From Polynucleobacter necessarius (lineage in GTDB: Bacteria; Pseudomonadota; Gammaproteobacteria; Burkholderiales; Burkholderiaceae), in NCBI GenBank assembly GCA_900095165.1, contig LT606947.1, positions 1,488,001-1,552,000 on the forward strand: a stretch of 64,000 bases of DNA, read 5' to 3'. The notes beneath the pieces are model-generated. The model saw only the letters and a program-made list of their open reading frames with translations. It did not search any database and was not told the DNA's origin. Shown here piece by piece: positions 1 through 13,292 of this stretch. A program made the translations under genes and the position numbers. Each line of letters begins with the position of its first letter. Position 1 is the first letter of the stretch.

Positions 1-60
1 AACATTTGCCTCCAGGGCAAATTGAATAAAGTTATCTTGATTAGAATTTTTTGAGCTCAT
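1..60 (-). CDS. pyrE: orotate phosphoribosyltransferase, 5' end only (probable)
   Basis: Only the first 20 codons lie in the window, read leftwards from an ATG at 60-58; the gene runs off the left edge. The visible N-terminus contains N-F-I-Q-F-A-L-E-A-N-V, which resembles the start of betaproteobacterial PyrE, the enzyme joining orotate to PRPP in pyrimidine synthesis. It is divergent from xth with 8 bases between the two start codons, so the two promoters must overlap the neighbouring gene starts. The call rests on a short stretch and on the family look alone. Confidence 0.5.
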   Translation of the reverse strand, partial: MSSKNSNQDNFIQFALEANV

Positions 61-68
61 AGGCCTAT

Positions 69-851
69 ATGTTACGCATCATTTCTGCCAACCTCAACGG
101 TATCCGTTCAGCAGTCAAAAAAGGCTTTATGCCTTGGGTTGTGAAGCAAAAGGCCGACTTTGTCTGCATGCAAGAACTCAAGGCTCAACAGGACGACTTG
201 GAAGATGCCATCCTCAATCCAGATGGCCTACACGGCTTCTTTCATCACGCCGATAAAAAGGGTTATAGCGGATGTGGCATCTATACCCCACATAAGCCTG
301 ACGAGGTGCTCTATGGCTATGGCAATGAAGAATTTGATGCTGAGGGCCGTTATGTAGAAGCCCGATTCAAGAAGCTCTCAGTGATCTCGGTATATATGCC
401 CTCAGGCTCAAGCTCGCCAGAAAGGCAGGAGGCTAAATATCGCTATCTAGACTCTTTCTTGCCACACCTAGTTGAACTCAAAAAGTCAGGGTGCGAGATT
501 GTGCTGTGTGGGGATGTGAATATTGCCCACAATGAGATTGACCTCAAGAACTGGAAGGGCAATCTGAAGAACTCGGGCTTTTTACCGGAAGAACGTGCGT
601 GGCTAACAAACCTATTCGGCAAAGTCGGTTACGTAGATGTCTATAGAAAACTAGAGCCCGAAGCGACTGAGTCCTGCTACACCTGGTGGAGTAATCGTGG
701 TCAAGCTTATGCAAAAAACGTTGGCTGGCGTATCGACTATCACATCACTACCCCAGAGATTGCAGCAAGCGCTAAAAATACTGCTGTGTATAAAGAGGAG
801 CGCTTCTCAGATCACGCTCCACTAACAGTGGATTACGACTGGTCTATTTAG
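69..851 (+). CDS. xth: exodeoxyribonuclease III (AP endonuclease family 1)
   Basis: Predicted Mg-dependent AP endonuclease and 3'-5' exonuclease of base excision repair, acting in the cytoplasm. The 260-residue length is close to the usual 255-270. Family motifs are in order: N-L-N-G-I-R near residue 8, the metal-binding Glu in M-Q-E-L-K (E36), G-D-V-N-I-A-H near 148 carrying the catalytic Asp and Asn, and the terminal S-D-H-A-P with the catalytic His. The start follows directly from the divergent pyrE start. Its 3' end overlaps the convergent ampG-like gene by 8 bases. Confidence 0.95.
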   Translation: MLRIISANLNGIRSAVKKGFMPWVVKQKADFVCMQELKAQQDDLEDAILNPDGLHGFFHHADKKGYSGCGIYTPHKPDEVLYGYGNEEFDAEGRYVEARFKKLSVISVYMPSGSSSPERQEAKYRYLDSFLPHLVELKKSGCEIVLCGDVNIAHNEIDLKNWKGNLKNSGFLPEERAWLTNLFGKVGYVDVYRKLEPEATESCYTWWSNRGQAYAKNVGWRIDYHITTPEIAASAKNTAVYKEERFSDHAPLTVDYDWSI

Positions 852-2178
852 CGACTTGTGAATCGTGCTTTTTAAATTCAACTGCTTTGAAGTGAATGGT
901 GAGCCAAATCAGAATTAATACTGGCGCACCAATAATTGCGGTGCCAATAAAAAAGTTTGAATAGCCAAAGTTATTTACAAAGACGCCTGAGAAGCCAGCC
1001 AGCCACTTTGGCAATAAGAGCATCATCGAGCTAAACAATGCGCACTGAGTTGCAGAGTATCGAATGTTCGTCAGCGCCGACAAGAACGCAATAAAGGCGA
1101 CCGAAGCAATTCCTGAGCTCAGGTTGTCCGCAGAAATTACCCAGATCAAACCGTGCAAGTCATGACCCTGAGTGGCAAGCCAAGCAAATAACAAATTGCT
1201 GACAGCCGATAAAATTGCACCCAGAAATAAAATGCGCATCACTCCGAAGCGCAATGTGAGTACGCCACCCACAAAGGCTCCGACCAATGTCATCACCACA
1301 CCAAAAACCTTACTAACTGCCGCTACCTCATCTTTGGTGTAACCCATATCCACATAAAACGGATTGGCCATGATACCCATGACCACATCACTAATACGAT
1401 AGATGACAATTAAGGACAAAATCAAAACAGCGTGCCAACCATAGCGCTTAATAAAGTCTGCAAATGGCTCAATCAAAGTTTGATGCAGCCATGCTTTTGC
1501 ATTGCGAGCTTTTACAAGCTCAATGCGAACGGGCTCTTTACTAAACAAGGTGGTAATCACACCCACACTAATCGAGAGCGCCATACAAAGATAAGCAAAT
1601 TGCCAGGCAGCTGGATCATATCCAACAACCCCAGATTCAGCGCAAGCTGCCAACCAGAGAACACCAGCACCAGACCAAATCAATGCAAGGCGATAACCTG
1701 TTTGATAGGTCGCAGCCAAGGCGGCCTGATGGTCACTATCGGCAGACTCGATGCGAAAAGCATCCAAAGCAATGTCTTGCGTTGCAGAACCAAAGGCGAC
1801 CAAAAGCGCGCACCATACAATCGGGATGAGTTGAACTTTCGGGTCAATGCTGACCATACCCACTAGACCAAAAACAATCAGCAACTGTGCAAAGAGCAAC
1901 CAGCTACGCCTTCTGCCAAATAAAGTCGATAGCAAGGGAATGGATAGTCGATCAACCAAAGGAGCCCACACCCATTTAAACGCATAGATTAAGCCAACCC
2001 AAGTGAGGTAACCAATCGTGCTGCGATCAATACCAGCCTCTCTTAACCAGAAGCTCAGTGTTCCTAAAATCAGCAGTAGGGGTAGACCGGCGGAGAAGCC
2101 CAAAAAGAGCATTCGGAGACAAGGCCATTCGAGATAAACCCGAAAATCTTTCAGCCAGGACTCAATCGTACTAAGCAC
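844..2178 (-). CDS. ampG: AmpG-like muropeptide transporter (MFS permease)
   Basis: A 444-residue inner-membrane protein with about 12 hydrophobic segments. The N-terminal region has the pattern F-S-A-G-L-P-L-L-L then S-F-W-L-R-E-A-G-I, and a basic loop F-G-R-R-R-S-W after helix 2, typical of AmpG. AmpG imports anhydromuropeptides for cell-wall recycling. It is the last gene of a minus-strand run with metX and metW and overlaps metW by 8 bases. Substrate is inferred from family likeness; related MFS members could carry other solutes. Confidence 0.8.
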   Translation of the reverse strand: MLSTIESWLKDFRVYLEWPCLRMLFLGFSAGLPLLLILGTLSFWLREAGIDRSTIGYLTWVGLIYAFKWVWAPLVDRLSIPLLSTLFGRRRSWLLFAQLLIVFGLVGMVSIDPKVQLIPIVWCALLVAFGSATQDIALDAFRIESADSDHQAALAATYQTGYRLALIWSGAGVLWLAACAESGVVGYDPAAWQFAYLCMALSISVGVITTLFSKEPVRIELVKARNAKAWLHQTLIEPFADFIKRYGWHAVLILSLIVIYRISDVVMGIMANPFYVDMGYTKDEVAAVSKVFGVVMTLVGAFVGGVLTLRFGVMRILFLGAILSAVSNLLFAWLATQGHDLHGLIWVISADNLSSGIASVAFIAFLSALTNIRYSATQCALFSSMMLLLPKWLAGFSGVFVNNFGYSNFFIGTAIIGAPVLILIWLTIHFKAVEFKKHDSQVAK

Positions 2179-2752
2179 GTCGAACGCGGAACAGCGCTAG
2201 GCTTCCAAATAAATTAGGCATCAAGGTAACTTCACGACCCTCATGCAAGATGCATTGATCCAAAATTTGCAATCCTAAGCTCGAGGCTAGTTTTTCAAAA
2301 TCGGCCACCGTGAGAACGCGTACGTTAGGCGTGTTGTACCACTGATATGGCAAACTTTTAGAGACAGGCATGCGGCCAAAGCCAACCGCTAGGCGATGAG
2401 ACCAATGGCCAAAGTTTGGGAAAGAGACAATCGACTCCTTGCCAACCCGGACTACTTCACGCAAGATCTTTTCGGTTTCATGAATAGTTTGCAATGTCTG
2501 TGAGAGCACTACCGTATCAAAGCTGTTGTTCTCAAATAAAGCTAGACCGCCTTCTAAATTTTGCTGAATGACATTCAAACCTTTTTGTACGCAAGAAAGC
2601 ACGCGCGCATCATCAATCTCTACCCCGTAGGCATGAACGGGTTTTTGTTTTTGCAAATACTCCAAGAAGCTGCCATCACCACAGCCAAGATCGAGCACCT
2701 GGCTATTGGGAACAATCCAGTTCGCTATTGCGGCAAAGTCTGCGCGCTTCAT
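2171..2752 (-). CDS. metW: methionine biosynthesis protein MetW
   Basis: A 193-residue class I SAM-dependent methyltransferase fold. The SAM-binding motif [11 protein letters not shown] lies near residues 19-29, and S-F-P-N-F-G-H-W is a MetW signature further on. MetW is a partner of MetX in bacteria that acylate homoserine with MetX-type enzymes. It overlaps metX by 4 bases (ATGA), which indicates translational coupling. Exact biochemical role in the pair is known only from the family. Confidence 0.93.
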   Translation of the reverse strand: MKRADFAAIANWIVPNSQVLDLGCGDGSFLEYLQKQKPVHAYGVEIDDARVLSCVQKGLNVIQQNLEGGLALFENNSFDTVVLSQTLQTIHETEKILREVVRVGKESIVSFPNFGHWSHRLAVGFGRMPVSKSLPYQWYNTPNVRVLTVADFEKLASSLGLQILDQCILHEGREVTLMPNLFGSLALFRVRRA

Positions 2753-3888
2753 GATTTAGCCTCTAGCATTTGTTCGAAATAAGCACGAATCAGATTGTGA
2801 TAACGAGGGTCATCCAACAAGAAAGCATCGTGCCCATGTGGTGCATCAATCTCTGCATAACTCACTTCACTCTTATTACTGAGCAAGGATTCCACAATCT
2901 CGCGACTACGATTCGGCGGGAAACGCCAATCCGTATAGAAGCTCACAACTAAAAACTTGGCCTGCACTTCAGCTAAAGCGCGATTCAAGCTACCCTCGTA
3001 ACGACGAGAAGGATCAAAATAATCCAATGCCCTAGTAATCAACAAATAGGTATTGGCATCAAAGTAAGTAGAAAACTTATCGCCTTGATGGCGTAAATAA
3101 CCTTCAACCTCGAATTCGACATCAAAACTAAATCGGTAATCTTGAGATTCGCCGTTAGGTCTTTGTAGCTCGCGCCCAAACTTTTCGGCCATGTCATCAT
3201 CAGATAAATAGGTAATGTGCCCAACCATGCGAGCAAGCTTTAAGCCGCGTCTTGGCACTACGCCATACTCGTAGTAGTTGCCGCCATGAAAATCTGAGTC
3301 AGACAAAATAGCATTGCGCGCCACTTCATTAAATGCAATGTTCTGTGCACTGAGCTTTGGTGTGGATGCGATCACCAAGCAATGTGCAAGGCGCTTTGGA
3401 AACTGAATAGACCAAGCCAATGCCTGCATACCACCCAAACTTCCACCCATGACGGCAGCAAAACGACGAATACCCAGCTTATCAGCCAAGCGCGCCTGAG
3501 TATTAACCCAATCTTCCACTGTGATCACTGGGAAGTCTGCGCCATAAGGCTTACTAGTGGCTGGATTAATACTCATTGGACCGGTAGATCCAAAGCATGA
3601 ACCCAGGTTATTGACGCCAATCACAAAGAAGTGATCTGTATCTACAGGCTTACCCGGGCCAATCATGTTGTCCCACCAGCCAATATCGCTTGCATCATCT
3701 GGATTGGGGCCAGCCACATGGTGGGATGCATTCAACGCATGACAGACCAGTACAGCATTGCTTTTATCGGCATTGAGTTTGCCGTAAGTTTCAATAACTA
3801 AGTCGTAGCCCGATAAGATGGCGCCACTTTGCAAAGGCAAAGGCTCGGCAAAGTGGATAGTATTTCTAGAGAGGTGTAGCTCGCTCAT
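2749..3888 (-). CDS. metX: homoserine O-acyltransferase MetX
   Basis: A 379-residue alpha/beta hydrolase-fold enzyme that acylates homoserine, the first committed step of methionine synthesis. The nucleophile elbow G-G-S-L-G-G-M-Q lies near residue 148, and the C-terminal H-G-H-D-A-F-L supplies the catalytic His. An N-terminal C-H-A-L-N-A-S-H-H block is also typical. Whether the donor is acetyl- or succinyl-CoA cannot be told safely from sequence by eye; many betaproteobacterial MetX proteins are succinyltransferases. The gene overlaps slmA by 4 bases upstream and metW downstream. Confidence 0.95.
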   Translation of the reverse strand: MSELHLSRNTIHFAEPLPLQSGAILSGYDLVIETYGKLNADKSNAVLVCHALNASHHVAGPNPDDASDIGWWDNMIGPGKPVDTDHFFVIGVNNLGSCFGSTGPMSINPATSKPYGADFPVITVEDWVNTQARLADKLGIRRFAAVMGGSLGGMQALAWSIQFPKRLAHCLVIASTPKLSAQNIAFNEVARNAILSDSDFHGGNYYEYGVVPRRGLKLARMVGHITYLSDDDMAEKFGRELQRPNGESQDYRFSFDVEFEVEGYLRHQGDKFSTYFDANTYLLITRALDYFDPSRRYEGSLNRALAEVQAKFLVVSFYTDWRFPPNRSREIVESLLSNKSEVSYAEIDAPHGHDAFLLDDPRYHNLIRAYFEQMLEAKS

Positions 3889-4541
3889 TCGGATAGAAGA
3901 ATGCGAAGACTAATATCAGATGCTTCGGTTGGAATCTTCTTAAAGCCGCTACGAGCAAAACGATGCCAGCGACCCAAGACATAACTCATTAACATCGCCG
4001 CGCGAATGCTAACCTCATCTTGAGACACGTTTGCCCATGTGCTGCCCTGAGTTTGCGCAATACGTAATGCCTGCTTCAATGAAGCCTCTACTCGATCAAG
4101 CACTTGGGTAATTCGATCTTGCAAGCGGTCATCCTCTTGCAATAAAGCGTCGCCCAAAAGGACGCGAGTCATGCCAGGATTCTTTTCCGCAAAGAATAAA
4201 AGCATCTGCAAAATACCTCGGGCTTGAACAAGTCCAGACCCTTCCTTCTGATTAATCTGATTAATCAGACCAAAAACTGTCTGTTCAATAAAAGAAATCA
4301 GGCCTTCAAACATCTGCGCCTTACTAGCGAAATGTCTATAGAGAGCCGCTTCCGAAACTTGGATTTTTGCCGCTAACGCTGCAGTAGTGACACGCTCACC
4401 CTTAGGGTTTTGCAACATCTCAGCCAATACCTGCAAGATCTGTAGACGGCGCTCGCCAGGGCGTGGGCGCTTACGTATCTTGCCCTCGTCTGCAGCTGTC
4501 GCTTCGATCTCTAATGCAGTAGGGTCTAAAGAATCACGCAT
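3885..4541 (-). CDS. slmA: TetR-fold nucleoid occlusion factor SlmA-like
   Basis: A 218-residue protein with an N-terminal helix-turn-helix of TetR type ([13 protein letters not shown] near residue 65), preceded by [13 protein letters not shown], as in SlmA. SlmA binds DNA and blocks FtsZ ring formation over the nucleoid. The gene lies between argB (19-base gap) and metX (4-base overlap), an arrangement that suggests co-transcription. It could instead be an ordinary TetR regulator of the met genes, but the N-terminal extension favours SlmA. Confidence 0.8.
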   Translation of the reverse strand: MRDSLDPTALEIEATAADEGKIRKRPRPGERRLQILQVLAEMLQNPKGERVTTAALAAKIQVSEAALYRHFASKAQMFEGLISFIEQTVFGLINQINQKEGSGLVQARGILQMLLFFAEKNPGMTRVLLGDALLQEDDRLQDRITQVLDRVEASLKQALRIAQTQGSTWANVSQDEVSIRAAMLMSYVLGRWHRFARSGFKKIPTEASDISLRILLSE

Positions 4542-4560
4542 GTTATACCCCTATCAATAC

Positions 4561-5463
4561 TTAGCGGGAGCGAATCATCGTTCCAAAAGCCTGTTCAGTC
4601 AGAATCTCTAACAATAAAGAGTGCTCAATTCGTCCATCAATAATATGCACTGAATTCACGCCACTCTTTGCGGCATCTAGTGCAGAAGAAATCTTTGGCA
4701 GCATCCCACCAGAAATCGTGCCATCAGCAAATAAGCCATCGATCTCACGTGCAGTTAAGTCTGTTAAGAGCGTGCCGTTTTTATCCATCACGCCAGGAAT
4801 ATTCGTCATCATGACTAATTTCTCTGCATGCAAAATTTCCGCCATTTTGCCAGCCACTAAGTCAGCATTGATGTTGTAAGCCTGACCTTCTTCGCTAAAT
4901 CCAATTGGGGAGATCACGGGAATAAAAGCATCGTCTTGCAATGCTTTTACAACTGCTGGGTTAATTGCTTCAATTTCACCCACAAAACCTAAGTCAATCG
5001 TTCCGCCAGCTTTCTTTTCATCAGCAACAAACATTTTCTTGGCGCGAATCAAGCCGCCATCTTTACCAGTCAAGCCAACAGCCTGTCCACCAAAGTGGTT
5101 GATCAACATCACGATATCTTGCTGTACTTCGCCACCGAGAACCCACTCCACCACTTCCATGGTTTCTTCATCGGTTACGCGCATACCTTGAATGAAGGTG
5201 CCAGTCTTGCCAATCTTTTTGAGGGCCTCATCAATTTGAGGGCCACCACCATGAACAACTACGGGGTTCATACCAACCAGCTTGAGCAAGATGACATCGC
5301 GCGCAAAACTTTCTTTGAGGCGCTCTTCAACCATAGCGTTTCCGCCGTACTTAATCACAATAGTCTTACCGTGATACGCACGAATGTAAGGCAAGGCCTC
5401 GGCCAAAATCTCCGCCTTCAGTAGAGGAGAGATTTCGCTAATAGATGGGGATTGCTTTGTCAT
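4561..5463 (-). CDS. argB: acetylglutamate kinase
   Basis: ATP-dependent kinase of N-acetylglutamate, second step of arginine synthesis. The 300-residue length is normal. Visible motifs are K-Y-G-G-N-A-M near 39, [10 protein letters not shown] near 68, the G-L-T-G-K-D-G-G-L block near 130 and the late G-G-M-L-P-K. The C-terminus (I-R-S-R) is standard. It sits between dksA and slmA on the minus strand with short gaps, so it is likely read with them. Confidence 0.96.
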   Translation of the reverse strand: MTKQSPSISEISPLLKAEILAEALPYIRAYHGKTIVIKYGGNAMVEERLKESFARDVILLKLVGMNPVVVHGGGPQIDEALKKIGKTGTFIQGMRVTDEETMEVVEWVLGGEVQQDIVMLINHFGGQAVGLTGKDGGLIRAKKMFVADEKKAGGTIDLGFVGEIEAINPAVVKALQDDAFIPVISPIGFSEEGQAYNINADLVAGKMAEILHAEKLVMMTNIPGVMDKNGTLLTDLTAREIDGLFADGTISGGMLPKISSALDAAKSGVNSVHIIDGRIEHSLLLEILTEQAFGTMIRSR

Positions 5464-5489
5464 TGCTACTTTTTTATTTGATCTAGTAA

Positions 5490-5978
5490 TTAATCGCCAA
5501 ACAACTTTTGACGAAGCTCACGACGCTCTTGCGCCTCGAGAGAAAGATTGGCTGTTGGGCGCGCAATTAAACGGTTTAAGCCAATTGGCTCACCAGTTTC
5601 TTCGCACCAACCATAATCACCAGACTCAATGCGGGCCAAAGCCTGCTCTACTTTTTTCAATAACTTGCGCTCGCGATCACGTGTACGCAACTCAAGAGCA
5701 TGCTCCTCTTCAATCGTTGCGCGATCCGCAGGATCGGGAACCAAAATGTTTTCACGCAAATGCTCTGTGGTCTCAGAAGCATTTTTCAAAATATCGTCTT
5801 TTAGAGTCAGCAGCTTTTGACGGAAAAAATCAAGCTGAGCCACATTCATATAGTCCTTTTCGGACATCTTGAGCAATTCAACTTCTGTTAAAGGTGCACC
5901 CTTAGCAGCCTTTGCACTTGCGGCCTTGCTAGGCGCTTTTGCTGTAGCCGTAGATTTCGTTGGTGTTTTTACCGTCAT
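5490..5978 (-). CDS. dksA: RNA polymerase-binding transcription factor DksA
   Basis: A 162-residue DksA, which acts with ppGpp in the RNA polymerase secondary channel. An Ala/Lys/Thr-rich leader of about 30 residues precedes the core. The coiled-coil tip motif D-P-A-D-R-A (D-x-x-D-x-A) is intact. The zinc finger is not: only the first Cys remains (W-C-E-E-T) and the other three positions are Glu/Thr, Leu and Ala/Gln, so zinc is probably not bound. That form is common in betaproteobacteria, so it is not a lesion. It lies upstream of argB with a 26-base gap. Confidence 0.94.
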   Translation of the reverse strand: MTVKTPTKSTATAKAPSKAASAKAAKGAPLTEVELLKMSEKDYMNVAQLDFFRQKLLTLKDDILKNASETTEHLRENILVPDPADRATIEEEHALELRTRDRERKLLKKVEQALARIESGDYGWCEETGEPIGLNRLIARPTANLSLEAQERRELRQKLFGD

Positions 5979-6081
5979 TTCATTCTTTCCATGGATCTAA
6001 ACCATTATTACTGCATTCTGCCAAAGTTTTACTGCACTTTTGCCAATCTTGACCGTGGCGCCGGATTGTACTTGATATTTC

Positions 6082-7131
6082 CTAGGCCAAACAGCCCTCA
6101 AGCCCAGTCAGCAGGGTGTCTTTAGGTAAGTCGATGCCAATAAAGACCATCCGCGTTTGCTTCGGTTCGGCACCCCAAACACCCGTTAAATCGCTCCCCA
6201 TCATCTGATGGACGCCCTGGAACACGACTTTTCGGTTACTACCCTTCACATAGAGGACGCCTTTATAGCGCAACATCTTCTCCCCGAAGACCTCCAAAAT
6301 GCCTCCCAGGAAGTCCTCTAATTTTTTATGATCAAAGGGTTTATCACTACGAAAAACGAAGGATTGGATGCGGTCTGTATGGCCCGCATGGCCATGATGA
6401 TCGTGACTATGGTCATGGCCACAAGTGCTGTGATCATGGTGGTCATGTCCACAAGTATCATGGTCATGATCGTCTTGCTCCAAGAAGTGAGGGTCAATAT
6501 CGAGCTTCGCATTCAAATTAAAGCCCTTGAGATCCAAAACGGCGTCCAAAGGAACCACCCCTTTAGAGATGCCCTGAATTGGGGCGCGGGGATTCATGCG
6601 CATCAAACGGTTGCGTAAGGCATCCACTTCAGCAGGGGCCACCAAATCGGTCTTGGTAATGAAGATTTGATCAGCAAAGCCCACTTGGCGTTGCGCTTCC
6701 TCATGTTCAGTCAGCTGTTGTGGACCGTGCTTGGCATCCACAAGCGTGACTACCGCATCTAATACATAATGGTCCGCAACATCATCATCCATAAAAAATG
6801 TTTGTGCCACTGGGCCTGGATTAGCTACGCCAGTAGTCTCGATGACTACGCGATCAAAGCTAATCTTTTTGTCTTTACGCTGTTCCCACAAAGAATTAAG
6901 CGCCTCAACCAAGTCACCTCGAATCGTGCAACAAATACAGCCATTGCTCATTTGCACGATATTTTCTTGATTGTCTTGAACCAAGATGTCGTTATCGATA
7001 TTCTCTTCGCCGAACTCGTTTTCAATCACGGCAATTTTTTTGCCATGCTCTTCAGTCAAGATGTGCTTGAGCAAAGTTGTTTTTCCACTGCCTAAAAAGC
7101 CCGTGAGAATTGTTACTGGAATTAACGCCAT
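6082..7131 (-). CDS. CobW/COG0523-family metal-chaperone GTPase
   Basis: A GTPase of the CobW/ZigA/YjiA group. The P-loop [10 protein letters not shown] is at the N-terminus, followed by the metal-binding C-I-C-C motif (N-G-C-I-C-C-T) and later the CobW C-terminal domain. A striking histidine/aspartate-rich segment lies between the two domains, with repeated H-D-H and C-G-H-D units, and probably binds Zn, Co or Ni. I chose the ATG giving M-A-L-I-P at 7131; ATGs 3 and 15 bases upstream are possible. The metal cannot be deduced from sequence. Confidence 0.9.
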   Translation of the reverse strand: MALIPVTILTGFLGSGKTTLLKHILTEEHGKKIAVIENEFGEENIDNDILVQDNQENIVQMSNGCICCTIRGDLVEALNSLWEQRKDKKISFDRVVIETTGVANPGPVAQTFFMDDDVADHYVLDAVVTLVDAKHGPQQLTEHEEAQRQVGFADQIFITKTDLVAPAEVDALRNRLMRMNPRAPIQGISKGVVPLDAVLDLKGFNLNAKLDIDPHFLEQDDHDHDTCGHDHHDHSTCGHDHSHDHHGHAGHTDRIQSFVFRSDKPFDHKKLEDFLGGILEVFGEKMLRYKGVLYVKGSNRKVVFQGVHQMMGSDLTGVWGAEPKQTRMVFIGIDLPKDTLLTGLEGCLA

Positions 7132-7197
7132 CATTGATCCATTCAAAATCTATAAATACATTTCCCGGGCGGGAAACATTCTATATTACCGAGTTCC

Positions 7198-8195
7198 TCA
7201 GTCTTTGCCAGCCTTTGCGCGAGGATGGGCTTTATCGTATGCCTGCGCTAGGCGTTGGAAATCCAAAGAGGTAAAATCTGCGTACTGGCAATGCTGGCAT
7301 GTCCCAACATCTCCTGCACTGCCCGCAAGTCTTGGGACGATTGCAGGACATGACTAGCAAAGCTATGGCGCATCATGTGCGGGTGCACATGGGTTGGCAA
7401 TTCAGCCATCATTGCCAAAGTTCGTAGGCGCGCCTGCACCGTCCGAGGGGATAGGCGCGCACCTGTAGCGGAGACAAATAAAGCCATCGATACGCCTGCC
7501 TGCTCCAGCTGGTCGCGGACCGCACGCCAGATTTTGAGGGATTGCATTGCAGGTCCACCAATCGGAACTGAGCGACGTTTGCCACCCCTACCTAAAACCG
7601 TCACTTCTGCAGCATCCCAATCTAGCCATCCAGCAGACTCCTGTTGGCGATCTTTGCTTTGCATCACATCAATACCCAGAAGCTCTGATAAACGGAGTCC
7701 CGAAGAATAGAGTAAATCGATGATTGCCGCATCACGCACAGTCTCTAAATCTTTTTTTTCAGCCTCTTTTACAGCTTGATTTACCAAAGAGAGTACTTGC
7801 TCAACTGAAAGCGCTTTGGGCATGGACTTCAAGCGTTTGGGCGCCTTCACATCATCAACCGGATTGGCGACTAGATTTGCGGTCACCCTTCCTGCCTGTG
7901 CATCCCGACGTGCATCTTTCTCGGTCAACCAGTCATACCAACCTCGCCACGCAGAAAGTGCTCTAGCAATCGTGCGAGATGATTTTCCTTTGAAGTGCAA
8001 GCGACCAGCCCAGCGACGTACGTGCGCATTTGTGACTTTTAATAATTCAATGGAATCATCTGTTGCCAATATTTGCAACTCAACCAGATCCATGCGGTAG
8101 GCTTTAAGCGTATGGGGTGATAGCTGCCTTAATACATGCAACTCATGCAGATACTCCTGCACCAAGGGATGAAGATCAGCTGGCGCTTGGCTCAT
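7198..8195 (-). pseudogene. xerC: tyrosine recombinase XerC, frameshifted at the catalytic tyrosine
   Basis: XerC with XerD resolves chromosome dimers at dif. The N-terminal SAM-like domain and the catalytic Arg (G-L-R-L-S-E-L), Lys (G-G-K-R-R-S) and H-x-x-R (H-M-M-R-H) are present, as is G-H-A-S-I. After S-T-Q-I the frame shifts by one base near 7270-7278, exactly where the nucleophilic Tyr belongs. The open frame then reads L-P-L-W and stops at 7248. The lost frame continues S-L-D-F-Q-R-L-A-Q-A-Y-D and ends at 7198. The start M-S-Q at 8195 overlaps the upstream DUF484 gene by 20 bases. Either a genuine lesion or a one-base sequence error. Confidence 0.88.
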
Positions 8196-8850
8196 AGGCC
8201 TGGATACGATCCAAAGCTGCAGCAGTGAGTTCAGCAATCTGACGTAAATAGAATGCGCCCATATCCGCAGTAAAGCGAGACTCGTCTTTGCTTGCTAGTA
8301 GAAGCACTGCTGGCGATTGCACCGCTCCAATACTTTTACCTAAGGGCAAGCCAATAGTCACCACGCTTTGCCACTCAGGATCAATATTCACTTGGGTTGC
8401 TAACAAGTCTACGCTGGCAGCAGCCAACTCTTTAGCTGAACCACATAGAGGCGCATCAATCCAAGGGCCAAACGCTGCATTAGGCGACAGTAGCTGTGCT
8501 GACTCCACTTCAAAAACTTCCGCCAATCCAGCAGTCACCGCAGACTCCACATCTGCCTTTGTATTTGCACCCATCAGACGTAACAACCAAGCAACTAGAC
8601 TTTGCTGTGTCTTGTCATTACGACTACCAAAGTGCAGCATCTCACTCAAACGACGATTGAGTTCTTGGTTCTGCGTGCGCAATAAAATCATCTGACGCTC
8701 TTGCAAGGAGATCGCACGATCTTCATGCGGATGCTTCAAACGAATTTCATTTAAGAGATTAGCATAGCGCTCAAAAAAACCTGGAGTAGCGCGTAACCAC
8801 TCCGCCACCAATTCTTCTTGCTCGGCCTGCTTAGGATCGATTGCGCTCAT
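8176..8850 (-). CDS. DUF484 family protein
   Basis: A 224-residue cytoplasmic protein of the DUF484 family, which often lies beside xerC in proteobacteria. It begins with an acidic helical N-terminus, then the conserved W-L-R-A-T-P-G-F-F pattern near residue 18, a predicted coiled coil at about 45-80, and a GAF-like C-terminal domain. The family has no firmly established function. It sits between gatB and xerC and overlaps the xerC start. Confidence 0.88.
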   Translation of the reverse strand: MSAIDPKQAEQEELVAEWLRATPGFFERYANLLNEIRLKHPHEDRAISLQERQMILLRTQNQELNRRLSEMLHFGSRNDKTQQSLVAWLLRLMGANTKADVESAVTAGLAEVFEVESAQLLSPNAAFGPWIDAPLCGSAKELAAASVDLLATQVNIDPEWQSVVTIGLPLGKSIGAVQSPAVLLLASKDESRFTADMGAFYLRQIAELTAAALDRIQAYEPSAS

Positions 8851-8885
8851 CTATATCTTTCTTGCTTGTTTTCTAATTTAACTTT

Positions 8886-10354
8886 TTAGCTGAGCTTTTT
8901 ACGCAGCAGCTCATTCACCTGACCTGGGTTAGCTTTGCCTTGTGATGCTTTCATGATCTGACCAACCAAAGCGTTAAATGCTTTTTCCTTGCCAGAGCGG
9001 AACTCTTCAACAGACTTTTCATTGGCCTCCAATACCTTATCAATCATGGCTTCAAGCTCACCGCTATCACTAATCTGCCTCAAGCCTTTGGCGTCAATCA
9101 CTTGATCAACAGTACTAATGGCTTTGCCTGCGATAGCCTCCTCCCACAAAATTGCAAAGATATCTTTGGCGATCTTATTAGAGATGGTGCCATCTGCGAC
9201 ACGAGTCAATAGTGGCGCTAAATGCTCTGCTTTCAACGGTGCATCTGCAGTTGCAATTCCAGCGCGACTCAATGATGAAGCAAACTCACCCGCAATTAGG
9301 TTGGCAACAGCTTTTGCCAGTGGCTTGCCAACAATTGCTAAAAGGGCCTCAAACACTTTTGCAGTATCTCGATCTTGTGTCAGTAGTTGCGTATCGTAGG
9401 CACTTAAGCCGAACTCGCTTTGCCATTGCTCGCGAAGCTGTGCTGGTAATGCCGGCATCTTGCTACGTACATCAGCAATCCATGCGTCATCAATCACTAC
9501 TGGCAATAAATCTGGGTCTGGGAAATAGCGATAGTCATTAGCGTCCTCTTTACTGCGCATGCTGCGAGTCTCTTGGCGATCAGGATCGTATAAGCGAGTT
9601 TCTTGAACAACCATACCGCCATCTTCAATTAATTCAATTTGACGGCGTACTTCATATTGAATCGCCTCTTCCAGAAAACGGAAGGAGTTCAAGTTCTTAA
9701 TTTCGCAACGGGTACCAAATTCTTTTTGGCCAATAGGTCGAACAGAAACGTTGGCATCACAACGGAAAGAGCCTTCTTGCATATTGCCATCGCACACACC
9801 CAACCACACCATCAATGTATGTAGCGCTTTTGCGTAGGCAACCGCTTCAGCAGCACTACGCATTACCGGCTCCGTCACAATTTCTAACAATGGTGTGCCG
9901 GCGCGATTTAAATCAATGCCGCTTGATGCTTCGCCGTGCGGACCCAAGAAGCCCTCTTCATGAACTGACTTACCTGCGTCCTCTTCCATGTGGGCGCGCG
10001 TGAGCTCAACTACTTTGACTTGATCACCAACCAGTATTTCCAAATGGCCACCAACAACTACGGGGAGATCCATCTGGCTAATTTGGTATCCCTTTGGTAA
10101 GTCAGGATAAAAATAATTCTTGCGCGCAAAAATGCTCGCCGGAGAAATCTTCGCACCCACTGCTAAACCAAAGCGAATAGCGTGCTCAACTGCTTGACGA
10201 TTCAATACCGGCAGAACGCCAGGTAAAGCCAAGTCAACAGCACAGGCCTGGGTATTGGGGCCAGCGTCAAAGCGTGTACTCGCACCGCTGAAAATTTTCG
10301 ATTGTGTTTGTAACTGTGCGTGGGTCTCTAGACCAATAACGATTTCCCATTGCA

Positions 10355-10358
<4 letters not shown>
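8886..10358 (-). CDS. gatB: Asp/Glu-tRNA amidotransferase subunit B
   Basis: Subunit B of the GatCAB complex, which converts misacylated Glu-tRNA(Gln) or Asp-tRNA(Asn) to the amide form. At 490 residues it is normal length. Signatures include [13 protein letters not shown] at the N-terminus, [10 protein letters not shown] near 87, and the C-terminal YqeY-like domain ending in N-P-G-Q-V-N-E-L-L. It overlaps gatA by 4 bases. The second ATG (10355) is an equally good start. Confidence 0.96.
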
Positions 10359-13268
<2,910 letters not shown>

Positions 13269-13292
13269 TTGATCTAAGCGTCGATTAGGGAA

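Noticed and set aside
1432..1866. A 144-codon plus-strand frame inside ampG
   Set aside because: It is antisense to a clear membrane protein and has no family character.
6318..6618. Met/Ile/Val-rich frames on both strands inside the CobW gene
   Set aside because: They are other-frame readings of the His/Asp-rich codon run and have no independent signals.
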